In this document: positions 44,375-54,929 of the stretch, piece by piece
Layout: each line of letters begins with the position of its first letter
Position numbering within the stretch: position 1 is the first letter of the stretch
NCBI GenBank assembly: GCA_030710605.1
Contig: CP092863.1
Location: forward strand, 115,696,680-115,760,679
Origin: Cordylochernes scorpioides
Taxonomy: Eukaryota; Arthropoda; Arachnida; Pseudoscorpiones; Chernetidae
Direction of reading: 5' to 3'
Length of the DNA: 64,000 nucleotides
Notes under the pieces: generated by a model
What the model was told of the DNA's origin: nothing
Seen by the model: the letters and a program-made list of their open reading frames with translations, nothing else
Database searches by the model: none
Program-made: the position numbers and the translations under genes

Positions 44375-44515
44375 CTAACCAAACTGTTCTCTGGCACATT
44401 TGTAAATGCAAAAGTCAAACTGCCTTTTCACATGTGTAGACACGTGGTGTACACGTACAGTAAAAGCAGTCACTACCCACCATGATTATCATGGCCTTTA
44501 CCACGTGTACTAGTG
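44375..44515 (+). mobile_element. SINE 3' part, copy 2
   Basis: Inverse of 11,001-11,140. Confidence 0.7.
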
Positions 44516-44784
44516 AAAAATATTAAAATAAAAAGAAGAGGTGTCTATGAAGAAAGCCCCAAGTAGTGAATTAAATGCCACATGACCAAGAAGTGTATTA
44601 GAAGATTGAGTGACACCACATAGTAGCTGGTAACCTGAGGAAGCTTCCTGAGCAAGGAAATTTGAGTCGAGAAGACATATGTATCACTGGACTTCCACAA
44701 TGTATCAAAGGTTACATACACACAAGCTACTTGTTTCAAATCCCAGTGATCCAGTAGAGAAATCGGTATACAAGAGTTTGATAG

Positions 44785-44905
44785 TCTTCTTCTTTCTTAT
44801 CTCCACTCAATATCATATTAGGGTATCCAGCTTGTAAAGCTTGAGACTTTTGATGGTATCTGCCGGGGAAGATTAGAGCTCATCAATGGATGAGTCAATA
44901 ATGTG
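44785..44905 (+). repeat. Family G fragment
   Basis: CTTCTTTCTTATCTCCACTC...AGCTTGTAAAGCTTGAGAC...GAGCTCATCAATGG. It starts 38 bp after the inverted copy ends. Confidence 0.65.
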
Positions 44906-45154
44906 TTTTGGGGAAGGAGTTTGATAGTAATGGATAACACTGGACCTTTCTTACGATTTTTTTCATTCCTAGTGAGACCACCCCCATTTTTATCTGTGGA
45001 CCCAATTCATAGGAATCCCTGCTTGAATGTTTAAATTTTGATGTCCCTTAGTACACACACAAATGGTGAACTTTCTTCTATCAGATTTTTTTTTTAATTA
45101 AAAAATATGCCAAGATTTATACTTTTTATGAGATTTTTTTAAATTATCGCTATC
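44906..45154. other. Non-coding, nothing recognised
   Basis: AT-rich, no exon. Confidence 0.35.
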
Positions 45155-45345
45155 CTTAATGTGGTACAGGCCATGATAATCATGGTTGGTAGTGACTGCT
45201 TTTACTGTACGTACACCATATGTGGAAAGCACAGTTCAACTTTTGTACTTACAAGTATGACAGAGCCTTGTTTGGTTAGTTGCATTCACTGGTGAGGTTG
45301 GACTTTTGCAAGAATACATAGCCATTGGAGCAATTTTTTTTTTAT
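45155..45345 (-). mobile_element. SINE, body and tail
   Basis: CAGGCCATGATAATCATGG through ACTGGTGAGGTTGGACTTTTGC. Confidence 0.7.
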
Positions 45346-45452
45346 GTTCGTTTATTATAAAGACAATAATGTGCCATCTTAACATAGGAAATTAATATTA
45401 TAAAATAAATAAAGTTTCCAGGGTTAAGTTTCTTTTGCAACTTTTTATTTTC

Positions 45453-45483
45453 AAGCTTTCGGACTTGTCAGTCCTTCAACAGG
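45453..45483 (-). ncRNA. Degenerate hammerhead-like motif of a Penelope-like terminal repeat
   Basis: The minus strand reads CTGTTGA, A, GGACT/AGTCC hairpin, GAAAGCTTG. Same design as 1,337-1,367 with a compensated stem. A Penelope terminal-repeat remnant is likely; no coding part is adjacent. Confidence 0.45.
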
Positions 45484-45499
45484 ATTATCACGTTAAAAA

Positions 45500-46044
45500 T
45501 TTAATAATAAATACAAAATTTTTATATATTATAAGAAATTAATGCATTAAAGGACTTTTACACATAAGACACACTTTACATTGAAATACTTTTTTTTTAA
45601 ATCGAAAATGGAGGTTTAGAGAGAGAAACAAATCCCTACTTAACAACAACAACAGTTTGAGTCAAAATACTCAGAGATTCTCTAAGGGAAAAGGGTTGAC
45701 AACAAAAGATGAAGAAAGAATTTTGAAAAAGGGATGATAGTCAAAGAAGATGTGAGAATTCCTCAAATGTTTTGATTACAAGGGGCTAGAGGGGAAGGAG
45801 GGATAAATATAGCCGCCATGACACATATATCTATCGAGGAGGGATGTATCCAAAATAGCTTTTCTTCTCCACCAATCACCAGGTAGATGGCAAACCAATC
45901 AAATCATTTGTCACATCAGCCAATCAAACCATCTCATCTCTATATATGCAGATAAATTCTATCAAATCTTATTTGCATAATCCTGTAAGTCATAGAATTT
46001 ACTCTCCATGTGTTACTCCAAGGTGTCACATATGGGAAACTGAT
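45500..46044. other. Non-coding, probable retroelement untranslated remnant
   Basis: No frame recognised. CCAATCA motifs at about 45,872, 45,895 and 45,922 are promoter-like but unproven. Confidence 0.3.
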
Positions 46045-46800
46045 ATTAAGACCTTTAGTCTTATATACAGATTCTCCTGAGAGATACAGAAAAGGAGTAT
46101 CAATCAATACCTTTATTAAGACATTCAGTCTTATATACAGATTCTCCTGAGAGATACAGAAAAGGAGTATCAATCAATCAATACCTTTATTAAGACCTTT
46201 AGTCTTATATACAGATTCTCCTGAGAGATACAGAAAAGGAGTATCAATCAATACCTTTATTAAGACATTCAGTCTTATATACAGATTCTCCTGAGAGATA
46301 CAGAAAAGAAGTATCAATCAATCAATACCTTTATTAAAACATTCAGTCTTATATACAGATTCTCCTGAGAGATACAGAAAAGAAGTATCAATCAATCAAT
46401 ACCTTTATTAAAACATTCAGTCTTATATACAGATTCTCCTGAGAGATACAGAAAAGGAGTATCAATCAATCAATACCTTTATTAAGACCTTTAGTCTTAT
46501 ATACAGATTCTCCTGAGAGATACAGAAAAGAAGTATCAATCAATACCTTTATTAAGACATTCAGTCTTATATACAGATTCTCCTGAGAGATACAGAAAAG
46601 AAGTATCAATCAATACCTTTATTAAGACATTCAGTCTTATATACAGATTCTCCTGAGAGATACAGAAAAGGAGTATCAATCAATCAATACCTTTATTAAG
46701 ACATTCAGTCTTATATACAGATTCTCCTGAGAGATACAGAAAAGGAGTATCAATCAATCAATACCTTTATTAAGACCTTTAGTCTTATATACAGATTCTC
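46045..46800. repeat. Satellite array, unit about 70-74 bp
   Basis: About ten to eleven units with CTTATATACAGATTCTCCTGAGAG and ATCAATCAATACC. Unit length varies by 4 bp from the ATCA repeat number. CATTCAG and CCTTTAG variants are interspersed. Confidence 0.9.
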
Positions 46801-47300
46801 TTTAATTCAACATCCCAAGGAATCTGAATTTTTGGTTGAATTAGAGTCAGTTAAAAATGAAGGAAAATAGCCTTATTGGAATGTGAAAAAAAAAAAAACT
46901 GTTGAGAGTTAGTCATTTGAATTAAAAAGAGTTTATACTATAGGTGGAAGTGAAAATAAAGGCATTCAAACCCAGTTCTACTAAAAAAAAAAAAGAGTAA
47001 AAGATAAAGCAACAAATTCTAAAGATATCTAAGAAAAAGATCACTCATGAAAGGGAAGAAATAATCAACATGTCAAAAAGACACAAGATTTGAAAAAAAA
47101 AAAAAAAAGCTGAGAAATCAATGCGCAGCAGCAACCATTAAGAAAACAGCAGCTCTGTAACAGCTGTGGATTTCTTGGAAGAGCTTTCAACAAACGCATC
47201 CATCTCTCCTGTGGCAAATCTCCCAGCAGCCACCAGGGGGTTTGGAAGTGGTCCAAGAGGTGAATCAGAGGCACGAGAGAAAGTGGGCCGACCAGAGCGT
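46801..47300. other. Non-coding, no gene recognised
   Basis: Poly-A runs. A GC-balanced stretch at 47,160-47,290 lies in an open frame (from 47,166) that runs into a SINE, with no domain. Confidence 0.35.
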
Positions 47301-47309
47301 CACCTACAC

Positions 47310-47990
47310 TCTAAATACTTTGCACTCACAGAAAAGATGTTGAGAAGAGAAAAAAATATGTTAGCAGTGGAATGGCATACACTGTTGATGTTTAACAACC
47401 ACAATCCAGGATCAAATTCTGCAAAGGGCACTTTTTCTGAATAAGAAATTTCAAAAAATGCTTCAATGGCACCCGATTCTTAAAACAAGTCTAGCTGAAC
47501 ATAGAGATTCAGTCATCAGTCTTAACTACCTTCGAAATACTTTGCACAGACAGAAAAGCTGTTGAGAAGAAACAAGGAAAAAAATTAGGGGAAGAGTGGC
47601 ATATACTGATGTTTAACAACCACGATCCAGGATCTTCCTTCTTATCTCCACTCAATCATATTAGGATACACGCTTGTAGAGCTTGAGACTTTTGATGGTG
47701 TGGGTGAAGTAGAATGCCTTTGTCATTAAGACTGGGAGCACTACTCAGTGGCAGGTCGATCCAGGATAAAATTCTGCAATGGACACTTTTTTTTACTGAA
47801 GAACTTTTAAAAATGCTTCAATGGCATTCGATTCTTAGACAAGTCCAGCCAACCAGAGAGTCAGTCCTATCTACCAGCAGTCCTCTAAATACTTTGCACA
47901 GACATAAAAGCTGTTGAGAAGGGGAAAAATGAAAGTTTAGCGGTAGAGTGTCATAAACTTTTCATTTTCAACAACCAGAGGACACCTCTC
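47310..47990 (+). mobile_element. Three old SINE copies in tandem
   Basis: Each has AAATACTTTGCAC-CAGA-AAA..GTTGAGAAG, then a decayed tRNA-like head (AACAACCACAATCCAGGATC...) and a body start (TGCTTCAATGGCACCCGATTCTTA). A family G piece interrupts at about 47,637-47,760. This is a diverged older subfamily of the SINE at 29,735. Confidence 0.55.
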
Positions 47991-48060
47991 CTTAAAGGAC
48001 AATTTGGCTCTACAATTAGGTGTTGTACTTTACAGAGAGGTTCTACTGTATTTCTAAAAA
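47990..48060. repeat. Short MITE piece with CTCTACTGTA-type end
   Basis: ACACCTCTCCTTAAAGGACAATTTGGCTC...GAGAGGTTCTACTGTA. Tigger-like ends; similar pieces lie near 51,030, 52,680-52,820 and 59,280-59,630. Confidence 0.45.
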
Positions 48061-48450
48061 AAGTAGCTTAAAAAACTGATATAAAATTGAGGATAGATAT
48101 ATTGAGGTATAGAGGAGAGAGACACCATAAATCCATCCAGAAACTTTCCTCCCACTATCTAATCTACCAACCACTACACTCCTTCCACACACCACCACCA
48201 CACTTTTAATTGCCAGTTAAATGTGTGTGTTTGGCCTTCTTACTATTTTATACCTATCCCTTCACTCTCTCTGGGAAAATTCCTACAAACCTCCTTCAAT
48301 TTACAAATCCTTTCTTTACACTTACACACACAAGCCTTTATTAAGACATTCCATCTTATACAGACTTCTGTTAGAAATAAATCTAAAAAGAAATGAGAAC
48401 ATGTGGGGAAGAAATTGAATTCTCGCTCAGAAAAGAGAAAAAGAAGGAAA
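48061..48450. other. Non-coding, no gene recognised
   Basis: Low-complexity CA-rich stretch at 48,170-48,210 and T/A-rich sequence. Confidence 0.35.
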
Positions 48451-48610
48451 GATTATAAACACAAGGTAATAAGACTAAATCCAAATAAATAAATAGTGTC
48501 TGACATTTCAGTAACAACATTGTTATTGAAAAGTCACACACTATTTATTTATTTTGTCTTATTACCTTGTGTTTATAATCTATAATCCAAATTGTGCCTT
48601 AGGAAAGAAT
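48450..48610. mobile_element. Family A foldback element
   Basis: The tail is on the right (TTTATAATCTATAATCCAAATTG). AGGAAAGA-type repeats flank it on both sides, a likely target duplication. Confidence 0.7.
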
Positions 48611-48724
48611 ATCTATGTACAAAAGTTGAGAAAGGTTCTTTACTGTAAATACTTATTACTATTGAACTTTTCAATGCAAGAGAAAAGAGATTATGAAGAG
48701 ATTCAATCTGGATTTTATACATTA

Positions 48725-48895
48725 GAAACACGAGGTAATATGACAACCACAAATCCAAATTAATAAATAGTGTATGTACTGTTTCTGGTATAACAGTGTT
48801 GTTATTCATTCAGTACTTTTAATCTGATGATGATGGTAAGAATCCTGTTACCCAAACTGTCACACACACTACTTATCTGGTCTTATATACATTCT
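48725..48895. mobile_element. Family A foldback element, diverged
   Basis: AACACGAGGTAATATGAC arm, TGATGATGGTAAGAATCC core region, then ACTATTTATCTGGTCTTATA-like arm. Confidence 0.5.
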
Positions 48896-48989
48896 AATGT
48901 AAGTGATATATATATATGTGATATGCTTGGCAATGATGTTTTTCACATTTGTTCTCTCCATTAGGTAGAGTGGGGTCAGAAAGACTTCA

Positions 48990-49125
48990 GATTAAAAAAC
49001 ACAAGGTGATAAGACCAAATAAATAGCGTGTGATGTTTTCGGTAACAGTGTTGAAACATCACACTATTTATTTGGTCTTATTACCTTGTGTTTCAAATCC
49101 AAATTGTGCCTTATCATCTTTAGAT
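48990..49125. mobile_element. Family A foldback element, short
   Basis: Arms AACACAAGGTGATAAGACC and inverse, with a short loop. The tail is on the right. Confidence 0.65.
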
Positions 49126-49309
49126 AAAAGTTTGGTAGAGCATATAGGAATACTACGATGACACTTTCGCTGGTTTAAATAGAAGTTGTTCTGTAAGAAG
49201 GAGAGAGAAGCTACCTTAGAAGACATTTTCTGTTATCATTGTTACATCTGTCATTTTTTACAGAGGCATTACAGATAAAGTATAACTTATATACAATAAC
49301 TTGAGGGGT

Positions 49310-49490
49310 TGGTGGCGGTGCAATATTAACCATTCATTTCCAACAACCACAACCTAAGTTTGAATTCTGCAATGGGCACTTCTTTTATGAAGAAAAAAAA
49401 AGGATTTCAATAAACCCCTTCACCTCTTTTTCTATTCTTACAAAAGTCCAACACCCCATCAGGGAGTGCAAATAACTAAAACGGAGGCAT
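49310..49490 (+). mobile_element. Old SINE copy
   Basis: GTTGGTGGCGGTGCAATATTAACCATTC..., TTTGAATTCTGCAATGGGC, then AAAGTCCAACACCCCATCAGG. Confidence 0.6.
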
Positions 49491-49499
49491 ACAGACTGT

Positions 49500-49815
49500 A
49501 TGCACATGTACTTGAAAAAGGATAAGTTTAGAAGAAAAAAAAAACAATTTTTTAAACAGCAACAAGATGTAAAAAAAAAAGGGGGGGGGGGAAGGGAGGA
49601 TGGGGGAATTACCATCCAACACCGACAGACTGGAAGACAAGAATGTGTCCTTGACAAAGAACACATTGCCCAAACTAACTGCCTAGCAAGCAAAAAGATA
49701 ATCCATTGCTGTTTAAGGTTACAGGTCAGAGTCTTGTGCATGTCCAATCTTCTTGATTTAGCCACCATGTTGTCTATGCATTATTCCCATCTTGAGATTG
49801 AATCAACTTTTATTA
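49500..49815. other. Non-coding, no gene recognised
   Basis: Two overlapping open frames on opposite strands (106 and 127 codons) cover a poly-A/poly-G run and have no domain. Confidence 0.35.
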
Positions 49816-50150
49816 CATAGTGAAAAAATAGTACAAATGTGATATTGTACTTCTCGTTGATTTTTAATTATTCCAGAATTGGCCAAATACCCATTCTTGA
49901 TTAATCAAGAAAAGCTAACCACGGACGCGTTTTGGGCTGTTGGCCCTCATCAGCGTGGTGCAAGCTGTACCTCAACGACCAAAACCCTGGTCATTCAAGG
50001 CATCCTGAAAAATCATGAAACTTGGCCAATTCTGGAATAATTAAAAATCAACGAGAATAGTTGATATTTATTCCGATAGATGGTGCAAGCCATCAGCAAC
50101 TTTCAGTTGCACGATATGGAGATGCCCTTTTTTCACATTTTATTACTTCG
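49816..50150. mobile_element. Family B foldback element with dead hammerhead
   Basis: Arms and tail as at 9,886-10,356, flanked by TTTTATTAC repeats (target duplication, about 9-10 bp). On the minus strand CTGATGA (49,947-49,953) and stem II are intact, but GAAA reads AAAA. Confidence 0.75.
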
Positions 50151-50246
50151 TTCATAAAAATTTATGGTGACAGATAAAAACTAAAGAAAATAATAACAAG
50201 GATGAATAATGAAATCTATACAGGCTTCATTGGTTTAGATCAAGGG

Positions 50247-50528
50247 CTACAAGACATCCTGAATTCGGCCCTTGGTTATAAATGGGTCTTTGTTCCCAAC
50301 ATGTTCAATTGCCATGTCGAGGAAATCTCGCAGAATGATCTTGTTTTCTGTCGTGAGTGTCTCGGAGAGTACCTCCCTCACATGCTGGTATAGGAGGACC
50401 GCATGCACTACTTTAAACCTACAAACCTCCTCACAGAGGGGAGATAGGAATGAATCAGCGTTCATTTGTTTAAAAATTCCCTCCACGCGCCCTATGAGGA
50501 TCTCCTGAGATTCCTGAAGAGGCTGCAT
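50247..50528 (-). CDS. Unidentified coding frame, possible terminal exon
   Basis: A 93-codon frame from ATG to TAG (MQPLQESQEILIGRVEGIF..., KVVHAVLLYQHVREVLSE..., ending KGRIQDVL). The composition looks protein-like: balanced residues, amphipathic helices, no low complexity and no overlap with any repeat family here. The frame is open upstream to an in-frame TAG 10 codons before the ATG. A pyrimidine-rich TGTTTTCTCAAG about 9 bp before the ATG could be a splice acceptor, making this a last exon. I do not recognise the family. It could also be a short single-exon gene or a retrocopy. Confidence 0.45.
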   Translation of the reverse strand: MQPLQESQEILIGRVEGIFKQMNADSFLSPLCEEVCRFKVVHAVLLYQHVREVLSETLTTENKIILRDFLDMAIEHVGNKDPFITKGRIQDVL

Positions 50529-50799
50529 GGGCTTGCATCTTGAGAAAACACACTATTTCGATAGTGCAATAGTGTTCTGCCAATTTTTTAATAAAAATTT
50601 TCAATTATAGTTTTAAAAAAAAACTTGACAAAGGACAAATGTCAAATGATGACATTGTAGAAACCGACACGAGCTAAATACTTACAACAAAAATATGCCT
50701 AAAACTACACATGCGCATTTACTGGCGTTGCTAAATTAAATTATAGTTTAGGCTTTGTTCTTTACAGTAAAATTGATTTTACATTTTTCTACAAAATGA

Positions 50800-50995
50800 T
50801 AAAGCACAATTTGGATTATAGATTATAATAAAAGAAAATAAGACCTAATCCAAATAATTTATTAGTGTGTGACGTTTCGGCAACAACATCAGGTTTTTAT
50901 TATTTTGTCTGATGATGGTAACAATGTTGTTGCCGAAACGTCACACACTAATAAATTATTTGGATTAGGTCTTATTTTCTTTTATTACAAAGTAC
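50800..50995. mobile_element. Family A foldback element with CTGATGA core
   Basis: Arms TAGATTATAATAAAAGAAAATAAGACC and inverse. At 50,909-50,941 the core reads CTGATGA, T, a 7-bp hairpin GGTAACA/TGTTGCC, GAAAC, GTC. A single extra T between core and stem departs from the hammerhead consensus. The tail is on the left. Confidence 0.7.
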
Positions 50996-51105
50996 TAAAA
51001 TAACCATTTTTACCAATTAGCTCTCCTCTCTCATAAAAGGAAACCTCTCTCTAACGAACACTTTGGTTCTCTAATTAGGTGTTGATATGGCACAATTTGG
51101 ATTAT

Positions 51106-51531
51106 GTATTCTATATACAGTTACGAGCGTCATCATCTCTGTCACCGTTTGCTTTTTTTTTGGAATGGCGCTCTCCTATTGGTTGGCTATGATCACGTGG
51201 CTACGATGGCGCCGCCACTACATGAGACACTTTGTTTTTGACTTTGCCCCCCACTCGCTTTTTGGTTTTTGTAACTATTGTGTTGGAGCGAGTCGCTCCT
51301 TAAATAAATGCATATATTAGTTAATAACTAAATGGAATCCTCTCTTTCTTTTTCCCAGTAAGAGACGCCTACGGAAGCCAACAGTACATAGACAGATAAA
51401 GCACATAGGCTATAGTTATTAACTAATATATGCATTTATTTAAGGCGCCAATTTATAATTGTAACAAATAGTATTTGAATCAAAACATTCAATCGGGTAA
51501 AACACGGGCATTGCCCGGGTCATTCGGCTAG
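51106..51531 (+). mobile_element. Non-autonomous Helitron inserted in a family A element
   Basis: The 5' end is TCTATATACAGTTACGAG. The 3' end has a GGGC-ATT-GCCC hairpin, ten bases, then CTAG and T. The flanks rejoin as the family A tail (GGATTAT / AGATTAGAAACACAAGG). Within it a palindrome with 31-bp arms (51,300-51,330 and 51,417-51,447, TTAAATAAATGCATATATTAG...) surrounds about 86 bp. No Rep/helicase is encoded. The 5' border is uncertain by a few bases. Confidence 0.6.
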
Positions 51532-51705
51532 TAGATTAGAAACACAAGGTTTACCGAAATGTCACACACTATTTATTTATTCGGATTTAGACATATTACC
51601 TTGTGTTTAATATTCTATAATCCAAAATTGTGCCTTGATCATTTTGATTTGTTCTTATTACCCTTTGTTTCTAATCTATAATCCAAATAATGCCTTATCA
51701 TTTAC
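51532..51705. mobile_element. Family A element fragments
   Basis: AGATTAGAAACACAAGG, then ACCGAAATGTCACACACTATTT, and a second right end with tail at about 51,645-51,700. Confidence 0.65.
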
Positions 51706-51819
51706 TCTCACAAATAAATGGATAAAAGATATCACTTTTACCTCCACATGACACACAAACAATGATTATAACCTAAAACTAAATTGATAAAAGCCTAATT
51801 TGGATTAAAAAATTAAAGG

Positions 51820-52095
51820 ATTTAAAAGCACGAATGTTTCTTTTATACATAATACAAACTTCTACTGTCTTTACTGCGATGAAAAAATATATTGGGAGGG
51901 CTTGGCTCATTAGTGGTGAACCCTCCCAGCGGTTTCGCCAATTTAATCTACCAGACCGCTTCTCAGAGCTCTAATACTGTATTGGACAAAAAATATATTT
52001 TTTCATCGCAGTAAGGACAGTAGAAGTTTGTGTTATGTATAAAAAAAACATTCGTGCTTTTAAATCCTTTCATTTTATATGTATAGATGGCGTGC
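51820..52095. mobile_element. Family E2 foldback element
   Basis: Arms AAAGGATTTAAAAGCACGAATG... and inverse (CATTCGTGCTTTTAAATCC) enclose TTGGCTCATTAGTGGTGAACCC...GGTTTCGCCAA. Confidence 0.75.
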
Positions 52096-52109
52096 TATTG
52101 CTTTGTGTT

Positions 52110-52210
52110 AAATTATAGATTATAGCTACAAGAAAATAAGACCAAATCCAAATAAATTAATAGTATGCGACATTTTGGTAACAGTTGTGTTACCATCATT
52201 AGACAAAAGA
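52110..52210. mobile_element. Family A element, left half
   Basis: AATTATAGATTATAGCTACAAG...AATAAGACCAAATCC, then ACAGTTGTGTTACCATC. Confidence 0.55.
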
Positions 52211-53690
52211 ATGAAAACAACTAAATTGTTCAGGTATATATATGTAAATATTATAACCAATCATTGACCTCATACTACTCTCTTGTAGCCATTAGTGACT
52301 CATTAGTGATGTGTGTAAATAATGGCGATTGATATAGAGTAGAACTAAGGAAATTACTGAAGAACTCCCCCATTACCTGCTTAATTGTACAGCCCTTGAT
52401 GCAGAAAGGAAAGTCCTATATCAACAAATTAAATGTACCAACACCCTACGTATTGCTTTCAAAAATATCAGCAAACAAATCTAAGACAATAGCTTACTAT
52501 AAATTTTTTAGATCATCATTATGTAAGGACCAGTCTACAAGTGAATGACTTTGAGACGAAGAGTAAAGCCAGTTCAATTTCTATGTAAATAACACAAGAT
52601 GATTATTACCTTACCCAATTGGGAATATCTGTATGGGGTAAGTTCCTAATAAAGGCTTTTGTATGTATGTGTGATATACAGTAGAACTTTCCTATAAAAG
52701 ACAACACCTAGTTGCATAGCCAAAGTGTCCTTTAGAGAAAGGTGTCATCCTACCAGAGAGTTACTAAATAGTAAAAACTGTAATTTTATAACTGTCCTTT
52801 ATAGAGAGAGATGTCCTCTGGCAAGAGTGTATAAAATAGTAAATAACGGGGCTAATAAATAAACAATGAAAACCATATCTGAAAAAAAATAAAATAAATC
52901 ATAAAGTGAAACCAAAACCAAACTTGCCAGTATACAAAATAGGAATTAAAATTTTGATAAGGCAATAATATTGATATAGCTTTTATTACTTTAGTTATAT
53001 ATCCCAAACAAGACAGTTGAGCACAGACCAGTCTGTGGTCAAATTTAAATTTCCAACCACAATTTAATCACTGATGAGAAAATGTACAGAATAAGGTTAT
53101 CACCAAAGAAGTCAAAAAAAAAAATCTTCTATACAAATGAAAAATAAAAGAGTTGCAGTTTCTTATGCAATTTTTTTTTTTAAATCAATGAATTATTGTT
53201 TGAGTCAAAAGGCGATCCATCAATTAAGTTTATATAAAATATAAATTTATTCCGGTAGATGGTGCAATCCATCAGCAACCATTATCTGAACAATCAGATT
53301 TTTTTGTTTTTCTGAATGAATATGTGTGTCTGTTTGCCAGATACAGTTTCCAACTGAGAAGAAGTGCAGCACTATGAGGCGGCCTCAACGTCACAATCAC
53401 TGAGGGAAGTTACAACGGGTTGAGAAATGGATTCCTTCTTGCTATAAGGAAAGCCAACAATGTGCTTTATAAAGCAAGCCGGGATAACCTTATCTCTGTA
53501 TTATCTTTGAACAACAACTCACACACAAGATGATATAACCTAAAAGATAAAAGGCTTGAAAAAGAATAAAAAATCTGTTTATTTAAACTACTGTCAAATT
53601 TTTCTCTGTAAAGGCCACAGAGGCAAAGTGTCCTATAGGGAGAGAGGTGTCCTCTTACTGGAGAGTTAGTTGATAATTAGTATAAATGGT
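52211..53690. other. Non-coding with repeat fragments
   Basis: Tigger-like short pieces near 52,680-52,820 (TACAGTAGAACTTTCCTATAAAAG) and a family B arm piece at 53,235-53,310 (TTTATTCCGGTAGATGGTGC). A GC-balanced stretch at 53,335-53,480, starting after TTTGCCAG, could be an exon but was not recognised. Confidence 0.4.
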
Positions 53691-53696
53691 AATTTT

Positions 53697-53860
53697 GAAC
53701 GTTTCAGTAACAGCATTGTTAACCTCATCAAACAGACAGTACTGAATGAGGAGGAAGGTACTGAATTTGTCTGAAGATGGTAACAACACTGTTACCAAAA
53801 CATCACACACTATTTATTTATTTAGTCTTGATTACCTTGTAGTTCTTATCTATTATCCGG
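53697..53860. mobile_element. Family A foldback element, diverged
   Basis: CTGAAGATGGTAACAACACTG followed by TTACCAAAACATCAC; the CpGs of the core have decayed to CA/TG. Confidence 0.6.
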
Positions 53861-54059
53861 GGGGACAAATTCTGACTGTCATGTGGTGGATAGCCAACCA
53901 ATGACAGCAGTTCTTTTTACCCATCATGAAGACTTATGGACTAAATTTAGTCTCCAGGACCTTGTATAATAATAATACAATGAGATAATAACAAAAATCC
54001 ATAATCCAAATTGTGTCTAACCAATCATGATTGTTGTTGTGACAAGGTGTTACAATTAC

Positions 54060-54430
54060 TTTTTTTGGAGATCTAACCCATCCACCAGTAGAATACAATA
54101 ACTCCGCCTTTGTCTGTCCCAAGCCCGGATGAAAAAGGGGAGCAGTAACAAGATAACAAAAACCTGGGTTCAGCTGGCCCGGCTGATAGTACCCTGTAAG
54201 GGCTCCTAATTCAGGGATACAGGATGAGCAGCGTTTGTACTCCATGTTAAGAGCGGCTGCACATGGCGTCTGTTCCTTATGTCAGAGACGGCCATTTCTT
54301 TTGGAGCTAAGTCGGCCTGCCACTGAGTAGTGCCCCCAGTCTTAATGACAAAGGAGACACATTCTACTTCACCCAGCCAAGTCTCAAGCTTGATACTCTA
54401 ATATGATTGAGTGGAGATAAGAAAGAAGAA
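54060..54430 (-). repeat. Family G dispersed repeat
   Basis: Inverse-oriented relative of 8,920-9,250, with CCAGTCTTAATGACAAAGG and the end ATATGATTGAGTGGAGATAAG. Confidence 0.75.
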
Positions 54431-54684
54431 GAAGAAAAAGAGTAGAATACAGAAACCCCAAAGAAGAAAGATATGGCACATCCTCTGCACTACTCTCATC
54501 TTATCTATTTCAACAACATGAAGGAAGGAAGAAGGGAGGACTAACTCTTGGTTACCTTCAAATCCACTTATCTGGTGCCTCCACCACCCATCAGGGAGGT
54601 TTCAACACCAACTTGGGGGGATGTCCCCCAGCAACACAACCTAAGCAAGTGGGAGACTTTTTTGTTATGTTTTGTTTTTAAAGG

Positions 54685-54808
54685 GGCAAGTGCAAAGTCG
54701 AACTGCTTTTCACATGTGTAGACATGTGGTGCGCTTACAATATAAGCAGTCGCTAACTACCCACCATGATTATCATGGCCTGTACCACGTGTACTAGGGA
54801 TAAGCAAA
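54685..54808 (+). mobile_element. SINE, 3' half
   Basis: GTGCAAAGTCGAACTGC through ACCACGTGTACTAGGGATAAG. Confidence 0.75.
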
Positions 54809-54929
54809 AAAAAAAAATGCTTAACAGTTTTCTGTGTAATATGATAGCGCCTCTCTAGCCAAGGATGCTATAACACAGTTTATATACCAGCACAAAAAAT
54901 GTATCTACTATTGCAAAGGGAGCATATCA

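Larger units (their letters stand above)
29177..44747. repeat. Copy 2 of the large inverted duplication
   Basis: Inverse of 10,767-24,476. It is about 1.86 kb longer, mostly from the mariner (1,306 bp with its TA), five extra 91-bp units (455 bp) and extra 20-bp units (about 170 bp). Confidence 0.93.

Noticed and set aside
49385..49820. Overlapping frames of 127 and 106 codons
   Set aside because: They overlap on opposite strands across homopolymers and an old SINE, with no domain.
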